In this document: positions 1-9,360 of the stretch, in pieces
How the letters are laid out: each line of letters begins with the position of its first letter
Position numbering within the stretch: position 1 is the stretch's first letter
Assembly: GCA_944990035.1 (NCBI GenBank)
Contig: CALYLX010000120.1
Coordinates: 152,893 to 216,892, forward strand
Source: Clitopilus passeckerianus
Lineage: Eukaryota > Basidiomycota > Agaricomycetes > Agaricales > Entolomataceae
Direction: 5' to 3'
Length of the DNA: 64,000 nucleotides
The notes under the pieces: generated by a model
What the model was told of the DNA's origin: nothing
What the model saw: the letters and a program-made list of their open reading frames with translations, nothing else
Databases searched by the model: none
Made by a program: the position numbers and the translations under genes

Positions 1-273
1 TGTGTTGGTAATATCTTGAAGAACTCTAGCAGCTTGGACAGCTGTAGAAATCTTGCCCATGCACATATTGAGTTTTGTGTATTTGATGTTGGCAGGCGTA
101 AGCTTGGGAGGACGGCCACCAGATGACTTGGGAAGGTGAGAACAGTGCTTATCACGTATTCTGCTAATAGAAGCAAGGCCAATACCAGTCTTTTTATGAA
201 TATGAGTGGCAGAGAAGCCAGTATGAAGCAGTTCAATGACATGGGTAGTTTGAGCCTTGGTGAGAGCATGCAT
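1..273 (-). CDS. Tc1/mariner transposase, N-terminal part (copy A)
   Basis: The first 91 codons of a Tc1-family transposase read leftward from an ATG at 271-273 and are open to the window edge. The N-terminus follows the family pattern M-x-x-L-T-K-A-Q-T-T, then a helix-turn-helix that includes GIGLASISRIR and the SSGGRPPKLTPANI linker seen in copies B and D. The catalytic DDE domain is outside the window, so whether the copy is functional cannot be judged. Confidence 0.8.
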   Translation of the reverse strand, partial: MHALTKAQTTHVIELLHTGFSATHIHKKTGIGLASISRIRDKHCSHLPKSSGGRPPKLTPANIKYTKLNMCMGKISTAVQAARVLQDITNT

Positions 274-623
274 GATGGGTTGGGGGCAAAGCAGCACTTG
301 GGTCAGCTGTATATATAGTGTACTGACACTCTAGTCACATGACCTTGTTGACTACTATCAACAAACTCGAGTATCATGTGACTTATCACATGATTACTAG
401 ATTCAAAACATCTAGCAACAAAACCCTTCCAATAGGTCACCACCTTGTACTGTGTGAAACACCTGCTAAAAGTGGAAGTACAGCCTCAGGGTTATGTCAG
501 CATCAAGCCAAGACATTGAACTATGATATATATTATTTTCAAGATTTTGCATAATTTATTTCATTAGCTATTAACACATCTTTGGAAAAGTAGCAAACAT
601 TGGAAGGGTTTTGTTGCCCACTG
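1..623 (-). mobile_element. Tc1/mariner element copy A, cut by window edge
   Basis: This is the 5' part (by transposase direction) of a Tc1-like DNA transposon; the rest lies left of the window. The right inverted repeat spans 415-623 (209 bp) and ends in CCCACTG, followed by the TA target dinucleotide at 624-625. The sequence is nearly identical to copy B at 3080-4686, so A and B belong to the same subfamily. The repeat begins at its inner edge with GCAACAAAACCCTTCCAAT and ends with the inverse of that box. Confidence 0.9.
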
Positions 624-658
624 TAGATATAGTATTTCTATGACAAAATATAATTCGA

Positions 659-2905
659 TTACACATTCCACATATCTAGAAGGGTGCCCTGCTTCATCTT
701 TGAGCGCTGTTTTGTCTGAAGGTAAGCCCGGAAGATCCTTAATTGAGCTTGCATTGTGGCCAGCTTGAGGCCATCAATGCCCAGATATTGCTTCAATGCA
801 TTCTCAAGTTCCTTAGCCATTTTGATCCACTTCCACTCCATTTGGGAGCTCAGCTGGATTGATGGGTTCTCCAATACATCATCAAACCCTTCGCCTCCAT
901 CCTCCTCGCCAGTTTCCTCTCCCCTACCCGCCCCTTCGATAATCCTGGATGCAATTTCGTCATCACCTCCCAGGAAGTCAAACTCCTCCTCACCAACCTT
1001 CTGCTCCTCCGCCGGATTGAGCAAATCCTCCAAAGTAGGCACCCTGCCCCAAATGTGGTTCATTTTCTGAAGCTTTGTGATGGAATTCATCAGCTAACCC
1101 TCGATTTCAGTTAATGTGCTAGTGGATGCAGGCGCCGCATTGACTGCAGCAGTCCCAGAGAGCTGGGTCAGGGTTTTCTCTTGCACCTTCTCGATGTTCC
1201 TGAGAGCCTCAAGAGCATCACCCTCAGCTGCGAAAATGGCATCAAATGCCAGCTTCCATTCATCATACTTATAACGAGCACCCAAGCATGTCTTGAGAAG
1301 CTCTTCTGTAGCGGGCAGTGTCAGGTCATTCTTGCCCTTGGCCTGAGCAAACTGCTCAATGATCTCCCAAGCTTTGGGATCCCCTAATCTGGACGATTGT
1401 GACTGCTTGGCCTTGATCATTTCCAGATCCCTTCCATAAAATATCAGAAATGTACCCTGAAGTGAAATTAATGAAAACCTTACCTTTGTATTCCTGTGTG
1501 ATTCCAACAGTTCCAGATTGTTTCAGGACTAACAGCACTCCAGGCTTCAACTGCCATGCCAAATGCTTCAAGAAGATCCATTTTCCAGATATCATCTTCT
1601 CCATTTGTATCCTTCTGAATGGCACGCATGCAGTAAGCATGCCGGTAATGAGCCTTGAAGCACTGGATGATGCCTGCATCAAGTGGTTGGACAAAGGGGT
1701 GAGATTAGGCTCGAAGAATAGCATCTCAATATTTGTTGGCTGATACAAGATGGTATGTCCTGAGAAGTTGTCAAGAGTTAGGCAAACTTTTCGGCCTTCC
1801 TTCCAAAAATAGGTGTCAATTTCCTTGATGTAGCTGTCAGGAAATTCATTAGTGATTGAAGGAGTGATATTCAATTGCAGGGACACTTACGTTTCAAAGA
1901 ACTGAGAGGTCATCCATGCCGTTTTATTGTTCTGGTAGTAAAAACCATGTCTGCCAGGTGGTATTTTCTCAAAACAATGAGGACATTTGGCTTTTCCAAT
2001 GAAAGAAATTGGCCACCTCTCTGACCCATTGGCATTCACTAAGAATCCTAGTGTGATACGAAATTTACTGGACTTCTTCCCTGACATCTGCTCTCGTGCC
2101 AAGCCACGATCACCAGGAGGCACCCTAATTGGTGATATCAGTCTGGCGCATGTCAAAGAGGGGCCAAAGACTCACAAAGGATACCACACTGACTCATCAA
2201 AATTAAGGCGGCCTTTGGGCTTGTAGGCCGCTAACCTGAGCGACACTCGATCTCGCTCTGCGTCAACTAGAGTGATGTTGACTGAGCCGGCCTCTCCTCC
2301 ATGCCTGCGCCGATCTTTGAGGCCATAACTGGAAGAATGTCAATTTCCAGAAATGAAGTGATCGAGATCAGAATCCCTACGTTTTGCAGAATTTCCACAC
2401 CCAACCCTTGCTTTGGAGTCGTTCCTGTTCAGGAACCTGTAGTAAATCCTCGAATACCCTCTGTTTTGCTCCCAGTATTGGCCCGTAACCAACTCCTTCT
2501 TAGCTTCCATGTGTCTGGTCCAAAGTCCACATCTGGCCTTGTCACAATGCAAACCCTTTTCGCTGAGAGTGAGGTAGGATTGGCATGCAGCTTCAATTGA
2601 TCTTTGGCTCGACCTTTTTCGGACAGGTGACATGAGAGCAATGATTGTGTAAATATTAAGGCCCCATCCTTCTTATTCTTGAAGTAGGCGATGATGGCAG
2701 ATTGAGATATGGATGGATTGTTGTTGCAATAGTCAACAACCATCAACCAATCATTTAATGTGAGATTATCATGGTTATGACTTTCAATACGCTTGGCTGA
2801 TATAGCCAGTGCCTGACCATTTGTGAGTTTTTTTAGCAGCTGCTTGTTTCTTGGTTTGTACGGCTTTGGAAGGTCTCGAGGCTTGCACACAAGTGACTTG
2901 GGCAT
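659..2905 (-). pseudogene. Pogo/Tigger-like (CENP-B type) transposase, degenerate
   Basis: A leftward pogo-like transposase relic. Near 2905-2430 lies a CENP-B/pogo DNA-binding region (LTLNDWLMVVDYCNNNPSIS). The first acidic site follows at about 2190 (NFDES), then GLAREQMSGKKSSKFRITLG at about 2100, then LTLDNFSGH and FFEPNLTPL at about 1770 and 1690, the usual second-aspartate and tail motifs of this superfamily. The reading frame shifts near 2600, has a stop after FCKT near 2350, and has an in-frame TAG at 1094-1096, beyond which the normal C-terminal tail (VPTLEDLLNP) continues to 659. The last residues, KQGTLLDMW, loosely resemble a PCNA-binding box. Short introns may explain some breaks, but the stops make it a pseudogene. 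No terminal repeats were recognised. Confidence 0.75.
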
Positions 2906-3079
2906 GATTGAGAGTTGCTTTGCTGGAATTCAGGGTCTCTTATTTTTTGAAACATTTTCAAACATATTTCTCCAAACTGAGCAGCCAATAAGGAGTGGAA
3001 TAATGCATGGATCATGCCTTTTTGAAGCTCAGCGACGTAGTTACTGAAGCTGACCCTCACTCTATTAATGCATAATGTA

Positions 3080-3288
3080 CAGTGGGCAACAAAACCCTTC
3101 CAATGTTTGCTACTTTTTCAAAGATGTGTTAATAGCTGATGGAATAAATTATGTAAAATCTTGAAAATAATATATATCATAGTTCAATGTCTTGGCTTGA
3201 TGCTGACATAACCCTGAGGCTGTACTTCCACTTTTAGCAGGTGTTTCACACAGTACAAGGTGGTGACCCATTGGAAGGGTTTTGTTGC
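3080..3288 (+). repeat. Left terminal inverted repeat of copy B
   Basis: 209 bp, pairing with 4478-4686. The outer box GCAACAAAACCCTTCCAATG lies at 3085-3104, and its reverse complement forms the inner edge at 3269-3288, so the repeat is itself bounded by short inverted repeats. Confidence 0.92.
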
Positions 3289-3319
3289 TACTGATTTTGA
3301 AAGCAGAAATACATGGATT

Positions 3320-4336
3320 TTAGTACTTAGTCCACTTTCCCTTGGCCTCAACTACTGCCTGAATCCTCCTAGGCATTGACTCTATTAAGTTCTGGCACAC
3401 CTCTGCTGGAATAGCATTCCAAACCTTCTCCACCCTTGCCCAAAGTTCTAATACTCCACTAGATGGAGAATTGTACTTGCTAAGCTCTTTTTTGACATGA
3501 ACCCAAAGATGTTCAATAGGGTTCATATCAGGAGAGTTTGCTGGCCAGATTAGAACCTTCATCCTGTGGTCTTCAAACCATTCCTTGGCCATGTTGCTGG
3601 TGTGCTTGGGGTCGTTATCCTGCTGGAAAATCATATCCTTCACTTTTACCTTATAGTACTTCAGGCTATCCTGAAGTTCCTCCTCCAGAATTGAAGTGTA
3701 AAGGACCTTGTCCATAGTACCTTCAATTCTTGTAGCATATCCAACCCCATCCCACCCCATACAGCCCCATATCATAATATTTCCTCCTCCAAATTTCCGG
3801 GTTTCTTTGACACGTCGCTTGTTAAGCCCCTCCTCCTTCCCTGCCCACACTCTCTCATTCCCATCTGCCCCAAACCGGTTGATTTTAGTCTCATCAGACC
3901 AATAGACCTTCTTCCAATCATCTACAGTCCACTCTTTATGCCTCTCTGCAAACTCCTTCCGTGCCCGAATATGCTTCTGGTCAAGTGCAGGTCGTTTCAC
4001 CTTTCTGAAGGACTTCCAACCAGTGTTTTTGAGGTTTCTGTGTATTGTCTGTGGTGTGACAGTTGTGTTGGTAATATCTTGAAGAACTCTAGCAGCCTGA
4101 ACAGCTGTAGAAATCTTGCCCATGCGCATGTTGAGTTTTGTATATTCAATGTTGGCAGGCGTAAGCTTGGGAGGACGGCCACCAGATGACTTGGGAAGGT
4201 GAGAACAGTGCTTGTCACGTATTCTGCTGATAGAAGCAAGGCCAATTCCAGTCTCTTTATGGATATGAGTGGCAGAGAGGCCAGTATGAAGCAGTTCAAT
4301 GACATGAGTAGTTTGAGCCTTAGTGAGAGTGCGCAT
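3320..4336 (-). CDS. Tc1/mariner DD34E transposase (copy B)
   Basis: An uninterrupted 338-residue transposase that would cut and paste the element in the nucleus. The start at 4336 (M-R-T-L-T-K-A-Q) was chosen because copy D starts at the same place; an in-frame ATG eight codons upstream is less likely. N-terminal helix-turn-helix domains (about residues 1-110) include GIGLASISRIRDKH and PKLTPANI. The DDE core shows YWSDETKIN (first D), FQQDNDPKHTSN (second D) and DMNPIEHLW (E). Thirty-four residues separate the last two catalytic residues, the classic Tc1 DD34E spacing. It ends with the family tail ESMPRRIQAVVEAKG. No inactivating change was seen. Confidence 0.95.
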   Translation of the reverse strand: MRTLTKAQTTHVIELLHTGLSATHIHKETGIGLASISRIRDKHCSHLPKSSGGRPPKLTPANIEYTKLNMRMGKISTAVQAARVLQDITNTTVTPQTIHRNLKNTGWKSFRKVKRPALDQKHIRARKEFAERHKEWTVDDWKKVYWSDETKINRFGADGNERVWAGKEEGLNKRRVKETRKFGGGNIMIWGCMGWDGVGYATRIEGTMDKVLYTSILEEELQDSLKYYKVKVKDMIFQQDNDPKHTSNMAKEWFEDHRMKVLIWPANSPDMNPIEHLWVHVKKELSKYNSPSSGVLELWARVEKVWNAIPAEVCQNLIESMPRRIQAVVEAKGKWTKY

Positions 4337-4371
4337 AATGGGTTGGGGGCAAAGTAGCACTTGGGTCAGCT

Positions 4372-4380
4372 GTATATATA
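4372..4380 (-). promoter_or_regulatory. TATA box of copy B transposase
   Basis: On the minus strand this reads TATATATAC, about 36 bp before the ATG at 4336. Copy D has TATATAAG at the same relative place, implying a very short leader. A palindromic segment (4397-4446) lies just upstream. Confidence 0.6.
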
Positions 4381-4477
4381 ATGTACTGACACTCTAGTCA
4401 CATGACTTTGTTGACTACAATCAACAAACTCAAGTATCATGTGATAAGTCACATGATTACTGGATTCAGAACAACTA

Positions 4478-4686
4478 GCAACAAAACCCTTCCAATGGGT
4501 CACCACCTTGTACTGTGTGAAACACCTGCTAAAAGTGGAAGTACAGCCTCAGGGTTATGTCAGCATCAAGCCAAGACATTGAACTATGATATATATTATT
4601 TTCAAGATTTTGCATAATTTATTTCATTAGCTATTAACACATCTTTGGAAAAGTAGCAAACATTGGAAAGGTTTTGTTGCCCACTG
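4478..4686 (-). repeat. Right terminal inverted repeat of copy B
   Basis: 209 bp, pairing with 3080-3288. The inner box GCAACAAAACCCTTCCAATG is at 4478-4497 and the outer inverse box ends at 4681, followed by the CACTG tip. Confidence 0.92.
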
Positions 4687-4688
4687 TA

Positions 4689-5779
4689 CAAAATAGGCTA
4701 TGCATTATTGAATATGAGAAACCATGCATAAATTGGCGGTAACCAGGCTGTTCCAGGCTCGAGCTATGCATTACCGGCTATTATGCATGATTAGCTAATA
4801 CACTATGAGATAGTTGACTGTAGTGGACACAGTGCAGCGTATGAGCCTCCTTGAAGGCTCTTGAAGCAGAATCACATCAAACTTGTTCTTATGTTCTTCT
4901 AGGAGTGATGCAACAAGATCATAGTTTCTATTTACAGAATGTGAATAGAGGCATAAAGAGTATACATGTTTGTGACGCATAAGATATATTAAACACGGTC
5001 AGCACAATCACCCAGAGCCGTCTGAATCAGTTTCCTCCTGGGTGGTTGAACATTAGCATAACTTTGCGGTGCTCTAACAGAGAAGCGTACCACATCATTG
5101 ATTTCATACCAGCACTGGATCCAGCCAGCATCAAATCGGTGACAAGAGAAGGTGCACTTGGACGAATATGCCGTGTGCGCCTTGCTGCAGTTGATGCACC
5201 TGGGTGTGTGGAGGCATGGCTTGCCATCAGGAGTGGCGGGCACTGGGGGATTTGCATTAGGCTTCTCCCAGCAGCAGTGAGAGAGCTTGCGATGGTTCTG
5301 CATGTCATGGCCATAGCCACAATGCATGCAGGAGTTGTACTGCTGTCTACAGGACGCAGTTGAGTGGCCCCAAGCCCAGCAGTGCTGGCACTGAGGGACA
5401 CCAGTGTGAACGCTAGCAAGGGAGATGTTGCAAAAGTGACCACCAATAAACATCTTCTTGTTGGTGATGGACTTGAGGGCGGTACTGGACCTTGTATCCC
5501 AGAAGTCGAAAAAGACCACGCACATGTCATGTGATGGAGTGGCAGGATGAATACGTGGTTTCCCAGCAAGCTGGAGCAACGACCTAGTGGCATTTTGATG
5601 CAAGAGTATCTCCATTGTGTTGGGAGTGACTGGAGTGCTCTCTGCTGCCCCAAAGGTGTAGAAGGGAACACCAGTGATGCGGGCGTAGGAACACGATGCA
5701 GGAACCTCCACATTCACGTTGACGATAGGCTAGCCACCCTTAGTGAGAGGGTACCAAACACACTGCACAGCGAGCCAGA
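4689..5779 (-). pseudogene. Non-LTR retrotransposon (LINE) fragment: ORF1 gag-like and start of ORF2
   Basis: A leftward LINE relic lying between two Tc1 insertions (B at its 3' side, C at its 5' side). ORF1 (4989 to about 5760) has three zinc-knuckle-like motifs: CQHCWAWGHSTASC (a true CX2CX4HX4C), then CMHCGYGH with a distal H, then CINCSKAH with a distal C. This is the layout of gag-like ORF1 proteins of fungal Tad1-type LINEs. Directly downstream, 4795-4980 reads SVNRNYDLVASLLEEHKNKF then DVILLQEP, the start of the ORF2 endonuclease domain (the E of QEP is the usual catalytic region). The frame has a TAG near 5728, and the reverse transcriptase is missing. Confidence 0.75.
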
Positions 5780-7253
5780 TACAGTAAGCAACAAAAGTGT
5801 TTCAATATTTGCTACTTTTCTAAAGATGCTTTAATAGCTTAGAAAATAAAATTGATAAAATCATTGAAATATTACCCAATATAGTTTAGGATCATGGCTT
5901 GAGGCTGACATAAGCATGAGGCTGTGCAATGAAGTTTGATGGATGATATAAGCAAAATAAAATGGTTACTCATTAGAACAGTTTTGTAACAAGGTAATTA
6001 CATAGTAAGAATACATCTAGTTTAGTACTTAGTCCAGGCTCCCTTGGCTTTAGCTACTGCCTGAATCCTCCTAGGCATAGATTCAATCAAATTCTGACAC
6101 ACTTCCTTGGGTATCTCATTCCACAACTTGGCTACCCTCTCCCAAAGGTCCAAAACTCCACCAGGTGGATAATCAAACTTTTTGAGCACATTCTTGACAT
6201 GAACCCAAAGGTGTTCAATAGGGTTCATATCAGGAGAATGTGCTGGCCATATGAGAACATTGATATCATGGTCTTCAAACCATTTCTTGGCCAGTTTGCT
6301 GGTGTGCTTGGAGTCGTTGTCTTGCTGGAATATAATGTCCTCGGGTTCGAGTTCATACCACTCCAGAGTTTGCCAGAGATCTTCATCTAAAATCTGTGTG
6401 TAAAGTTGAGCATTTGTATTACCTTCAATTCTGGTAGCATATCCAACCCCCTCCCATCCCATACAACCCCACACCATGATACTTCCACCACCGTATTTAG
6501 TGGTTTACTGCACTGTGCATGCATTAAGGCCCTCTCCCTCCTCTTTCCAGACCCATTGTGTCCCATCTGACCCCAAGCAGTTGATTTTAGTCTCATCAGA
6601 CTATATAACATGCTTCCAGTCCTCCACAGTCCAGTGCAGATGTTGTTCTGCAAATTTCTTCCAAAGGCGCTTATGCTATTTTTTGAGTGCAGGCCTTTTC
6701 CTCTTCTTCACAGCTTTCCAACCAGCGTTACGCAAGTCACAGCACACAGTCTGAGCTGAGAGAGGTTGGTTGGTGATATTACGTAAGGCCTGTGTAGCCT
6801 CAGTAGCTGTAGAAAGCTTGCCCATGCGCATTGCACATTTGGTGTAGTCGATGTTGGCAGAGGTAAGCTTGGCTGGCCGGCCACCAGAAGACTTATCAAG
6901 GTTTGGAAGATGTTGATTACGGATTCTAGAGATAGAAGCAAGGCCAACACCAGTGTCTCTGTTGATCTGGCGGACAGAGGCACCAGATTGAAGCAGTTCA
7001 ACGACGCGGATACAGTGGGCAACAAAATCTTTCCAATATTTGCTACTTTTTTAGAGATCACTTAATAACTCAAAAAGAAAAATAGGTAAAATCTTCGAAA
7101 TAATATATAGTAAAGTTTGACATCTTGGCTTGAATCTGACATAAGCCTGAGGCTGTGCAACCACTTTTAGAAGTTGTTTCACGCACTGCAAAGTGGTCAC
7201 TTATTGGAAAGGTTTTGTTGCTGCTGCTTACACAACCAATGTTTAGCTAATAA

Positions 7254-7302
7254 GTCACATGATACTCAACTTTGTTGATTGTGATCAACAAGGTCATGTG
7301 AC
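7254..7302. promoter_or_regulatory. Conserved palindrome upstream of Tc1 transposase
   Basis: Nested inverted repeats: GTCACATGA pairs with TCATGTGAC, and inside them TTGTTGAT pairs with ATCAACAA. Equivalent palindromes occur in copy A (about 337-383), B (4397-4446), C (8709-8754) and E (about 10108-10156), always between the inverted repeat and the transposase TATA box. It could be an operator or a hairpin; the function is inferred. Confidence 0.55.
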
Positions 7303-7318
7303 CAGTGTACCAACTGAC

Positions 7319-7326
7319 TATATAAG
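7319..7326 (+). promoter_or_regulatory. TATA box of copy D transposase
   Basis: TATATAAG, 37 bp before the ATG at 7363, the same relative place as in copy B. Confidence 0.65.
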
Positions 7327-7362
7327 CAGCTGTCCTGACCATTAGATCTCCACCACTGCACC

Positions 7363-8379
7363 ATGCAACCTCTCACTAAAGCGCAAACAACCCACATTCT
7401 TGAACTGCTTGACTCTGGCATTTCTGGTGCAACTATCCATACAGAGACTGGAATAGGTCTTGCTTCTATTAGCAGAATATGTAAACAACACCACCCACAC
7501 CTTGTCAAGTCCTCTGGAGGCCGTTCTTCCAAGCTTACGCCTGCCAACATCGAATACACCAAATTAAACATGCGCATGGGCAAGATTTCCACAGCTGTTG
7601 ATGCAGCCAGAGTTCTTCAAAATATTACCAACAACTCTGTTACACCTCAGACAGTACGCAGGCACCTCAAAAATACGGGTTGGAAGGCTGTGGTGAGGAG
7701 GAAACGCCCTGCACTTACCAAGGCGCATAAAAAGGCTCGACTGGAATTTGCAGAGAGGCATGCAGAGCGGACTATAGAGGACTGGGAGAGGGTCTGGTGG
7801 TCTGATGAGACTAAAATCAACCGTTTTGGGTCAGATGAGAGGGAGATGGTGTGGAAAGACAAGAATGAGGGGCTTAGCAAGCGGACGGTTAAAGAAACCA
7901 GAAAGTACGGTGGTGGAAGTATTATGGTGTGGGGCTGTATGGGGTGGAAAGAGGTTGGATATGCTACCAGAATTGAAGGTAACATGGATGCTGACCTTTA
8001 CACAAGAATTCTAAATAATGAACTCCAAAAAACCTTTAAGTACTACAAGCTCAAATACCACGACATCCTTTTTCAGCAGGATAACGACTCCAAGCACACT
8101 AGCAGAACAGCTCGGGAGTGGTTTGAGGACCATGATATTGATGTTCTTATATGGCCAGCACACTCCCCTGACCTTAATCCTATTGAACATCTTTGGGTTC
8201 ATGTCAAGAATGAGCTGAAAAAGTACCCGGAGCCACCTGCTGGAATTTTTCAACTTTGGGAGCGGGTACAGGTTGTTTGGGATGCTATACCAGAGGAGGT
8301 GTGCCAGAATTTAATAGAGTCTATGCCTAGGAGACTTGAGGCAGTGATGAAGGCCAAAGGAGAGTGGACCAAGTATTAA
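7363..8379 (+). CDS. Tc1/mariner DD34E transposase (copy D)
   Basis: An intact 338-residue transposase, the same length as copy B. It opens M-Q-P-L-T-K-A-Q-T-T, followed by a helix-turn-helix (GIGLASISRICKQHH) and a second DNA-binding segment with TPANIEYTKLNMRMGKIS. The catalytic motifs are WWSDETKINRFG (D), LFQQDNDSKHTSR (D) and DLNPIEHLW (E), with 34 residues between the last two. The GGGSIMVWGCMGW block typical of Tc1 is present. The C-terminus is ESMPRRLEAVMKAKGEWTKY, shared with all other copies. The expected DNA targets are the boxes in the 209-bp ends. No stop or frameshift was seen. Confidence 0.96.
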   Translation: MQPLTKAQTTHILELLDSGISGATIHTETGIGLASISRICKQHHPHLVKSSGGRSSKLTPANIEYTKLNMRMGKISTAVDAARVLQNITNNSVTPQTVRRHLKNTGWKAVVRRKRPALTKAHKKARLEFAERHAERTIEDWERVWWSDETKINRFGSDEREMVWKDKNEGLSKRTVKETRKYGGGSIMVWGCMGWKEVGYATRIEGNMDADLYTRILNNELQKTFKYYKLKYHDILFQQDNDSKHTSRTAREWFEDHDIDVLIWPAHSPDLNPIEHLWVHVKNELKKYPEPPAGIFQLWERVQVVWDAIPEEVCQNLIESMPRRLEAVMKAKGEWTKY

Positions 8380-8997
8380 TATTTACATATTTCTGTTTTT
8401 GTAAATGCCGGCAACAAAACCTTTCCAATGAGTGACCACTTTGCAGTGTGTGAAACAACTTCTAAAAGTAGTTGCACAGCCTCAGGCTTATGTCAGATTC
8501 AAGCCAAGATGTCAAACTTTACTATATATTATTTCGAAGATTTTACCTATTTTTCTTTTTGAGTTATTAAGTGATCTCTGAAAAAGTAGCAAACATTGGA
8601 AAGATTTTGTTGCCCACTGTAATTTGAGCCTTGGTGAGGGACTTCATAGCAGAGTTGGGGGTCTAGGATGAACTGGACAGCTACTTATATACTAATATCA
8701 CACTCTAGTCACATGACCTTGTTGATTGCAATCAACAAAGTAGAGTGTCACATGACTTATTAGGTAATTCACAGTTTTCCATCAAGCAGTTACATAACTG
8801 TTCCAATAAGTCACTGTTTTGTTTTGCTTATATCATCCATCAAAATTAATTGCACAGCCTCATGCTTATGTCAGCCTCAAGCTATGATCCTAAACTATAT
8901 TGGGTAATATTTCAATGATTTTATCAATTTTATTTTCTAAGCTATTAAAGCATCTTTAGAAAAGTAGCAAACATTGAAACACTTTTGTTGCTTACTG

Positions 8998-9360
8998 TAC
9001 ACAGCAAGAAATATGCATCTAAATGACTTTTATCTGTGGGAGGAGAGGTAATAGGCTTGGAGGAGATCTAATGTAGGCAGGAGACCTCGAAGGTGTGTTT
9101 TATGTGTTTTTTTGGCACTATAACTTATACATAGCTTCTATAGGCAACTTAGGACGCGTACCAGCACTAAATGACACCAAAACCCGCCTCAACAGCAAAG
9201 CCTTAAGCCTAGACCTGCCTACCCTCTCCCCAAGCCTCCAGAGCTTGACATTCACTTAGGATTTGATGCTATCACTCCTAAAATGTTGTTAAAAGTCTTC
9301 AAGATACTAACATGTACTTATATACATTGAAATTCACGTCTTTCAACCATTACCCTCTGT
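8998..9360. other. Unassigned AT-rich sequence right of copy C
   Basis: No ORF or known element was recognised. Because copy C inserted into LINE sequence on its left side, the first part of this stretch is probably the continuation of that LINE, upstream of its ORF1. Confidence 0.4.

Larger units (their letters stand above)
3080..4686 (-). mobile_element. Tc1/mariner element copy B, complete, 1607 bp
   Basis: A complete Tc1-like transposon. It starts CAGTGGGC and ends GCCCACTG, flanked by TA at 3078-3079 and 4687-4688. The two 209-bp inverted repeats differ at about five positions by eye. One open transposase gene lies between them. The element separates the pogo-like relic (left) from LINE sequence (right). 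Intact ORF, similar ends and clean TA flanks point to a young, possibly autonomous copy. Confidence 0.93.
7013..8619 (+). mobile_element. Tc1/mariner element copy D, complete, nested in copy C
   Basis: 1607 bp, from CAGTGGGC to GCCCACTG, flanked by TA at 7011-7012 and 8620-8621. Inverted repeats of 209 bp lie at 7013-7221 and 8411-8619, each with the box GCAACAAAACCTTTCCAATG (or close) at its two edges in opposite orientation. It is inserted in the opposite orientation within the transposase gene of copy C. The open transposase and clean boundaries make it the best candidate for an active copy in the window. Confidence 0.95.
6022..8647 (-). pseudogene. Tc1 transposase of copy C, interrupted by copy D and three stops
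   Basis: The start codon is at 8645-8647 (M-K-S-L-T-K-A-Q-I). The gene is broken by copy D after codon 9 and resumes at 7010. The rest reads to 6022 in one frame with no indel, but has three in-frame stops: TAG near 6675 (after RPALKK), TAG near 6598 in place of the conserved W of WSDET, and TAA near 6505 (K-E-T region). The DDE residues are otherwise visible (SDETKIN, FQQDNDSKHTS, NPIEHLW with 34-residue spacing). It is dead in the coding sense, although its ends may still be mobilised in trans. Confidence 0.92.
5782..8997 (-). mobile_element. Tc1/mariner element copy C, split by copy D
   Basis: Starts CAGTAAGCAACAAAAG after TA (5780-5781) and ends CTTACTG before TA (8998-8999). Its inverted repeats are 5782-5990 and 8789-8997, both 209 bp. 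Copy D (7013-8619) is inserted into it with duplication of a TA. Removing D and one TA leaves 3216-1607-2 = 1607 bp, the exact length of B and D. The end sequences differ from B and D (GTGTTTC in place of CCTTTCC), so C is an older or distinct subfamily. Confidence 0.92.

Noticed and set aside
626..660. Similarity of TATAATTCGATTAC to the end of Drosophila pogo
   Set aside because: It lies at the stop codon of the transposase, lacks the CAG tip, and has no inverse partner on the other side.
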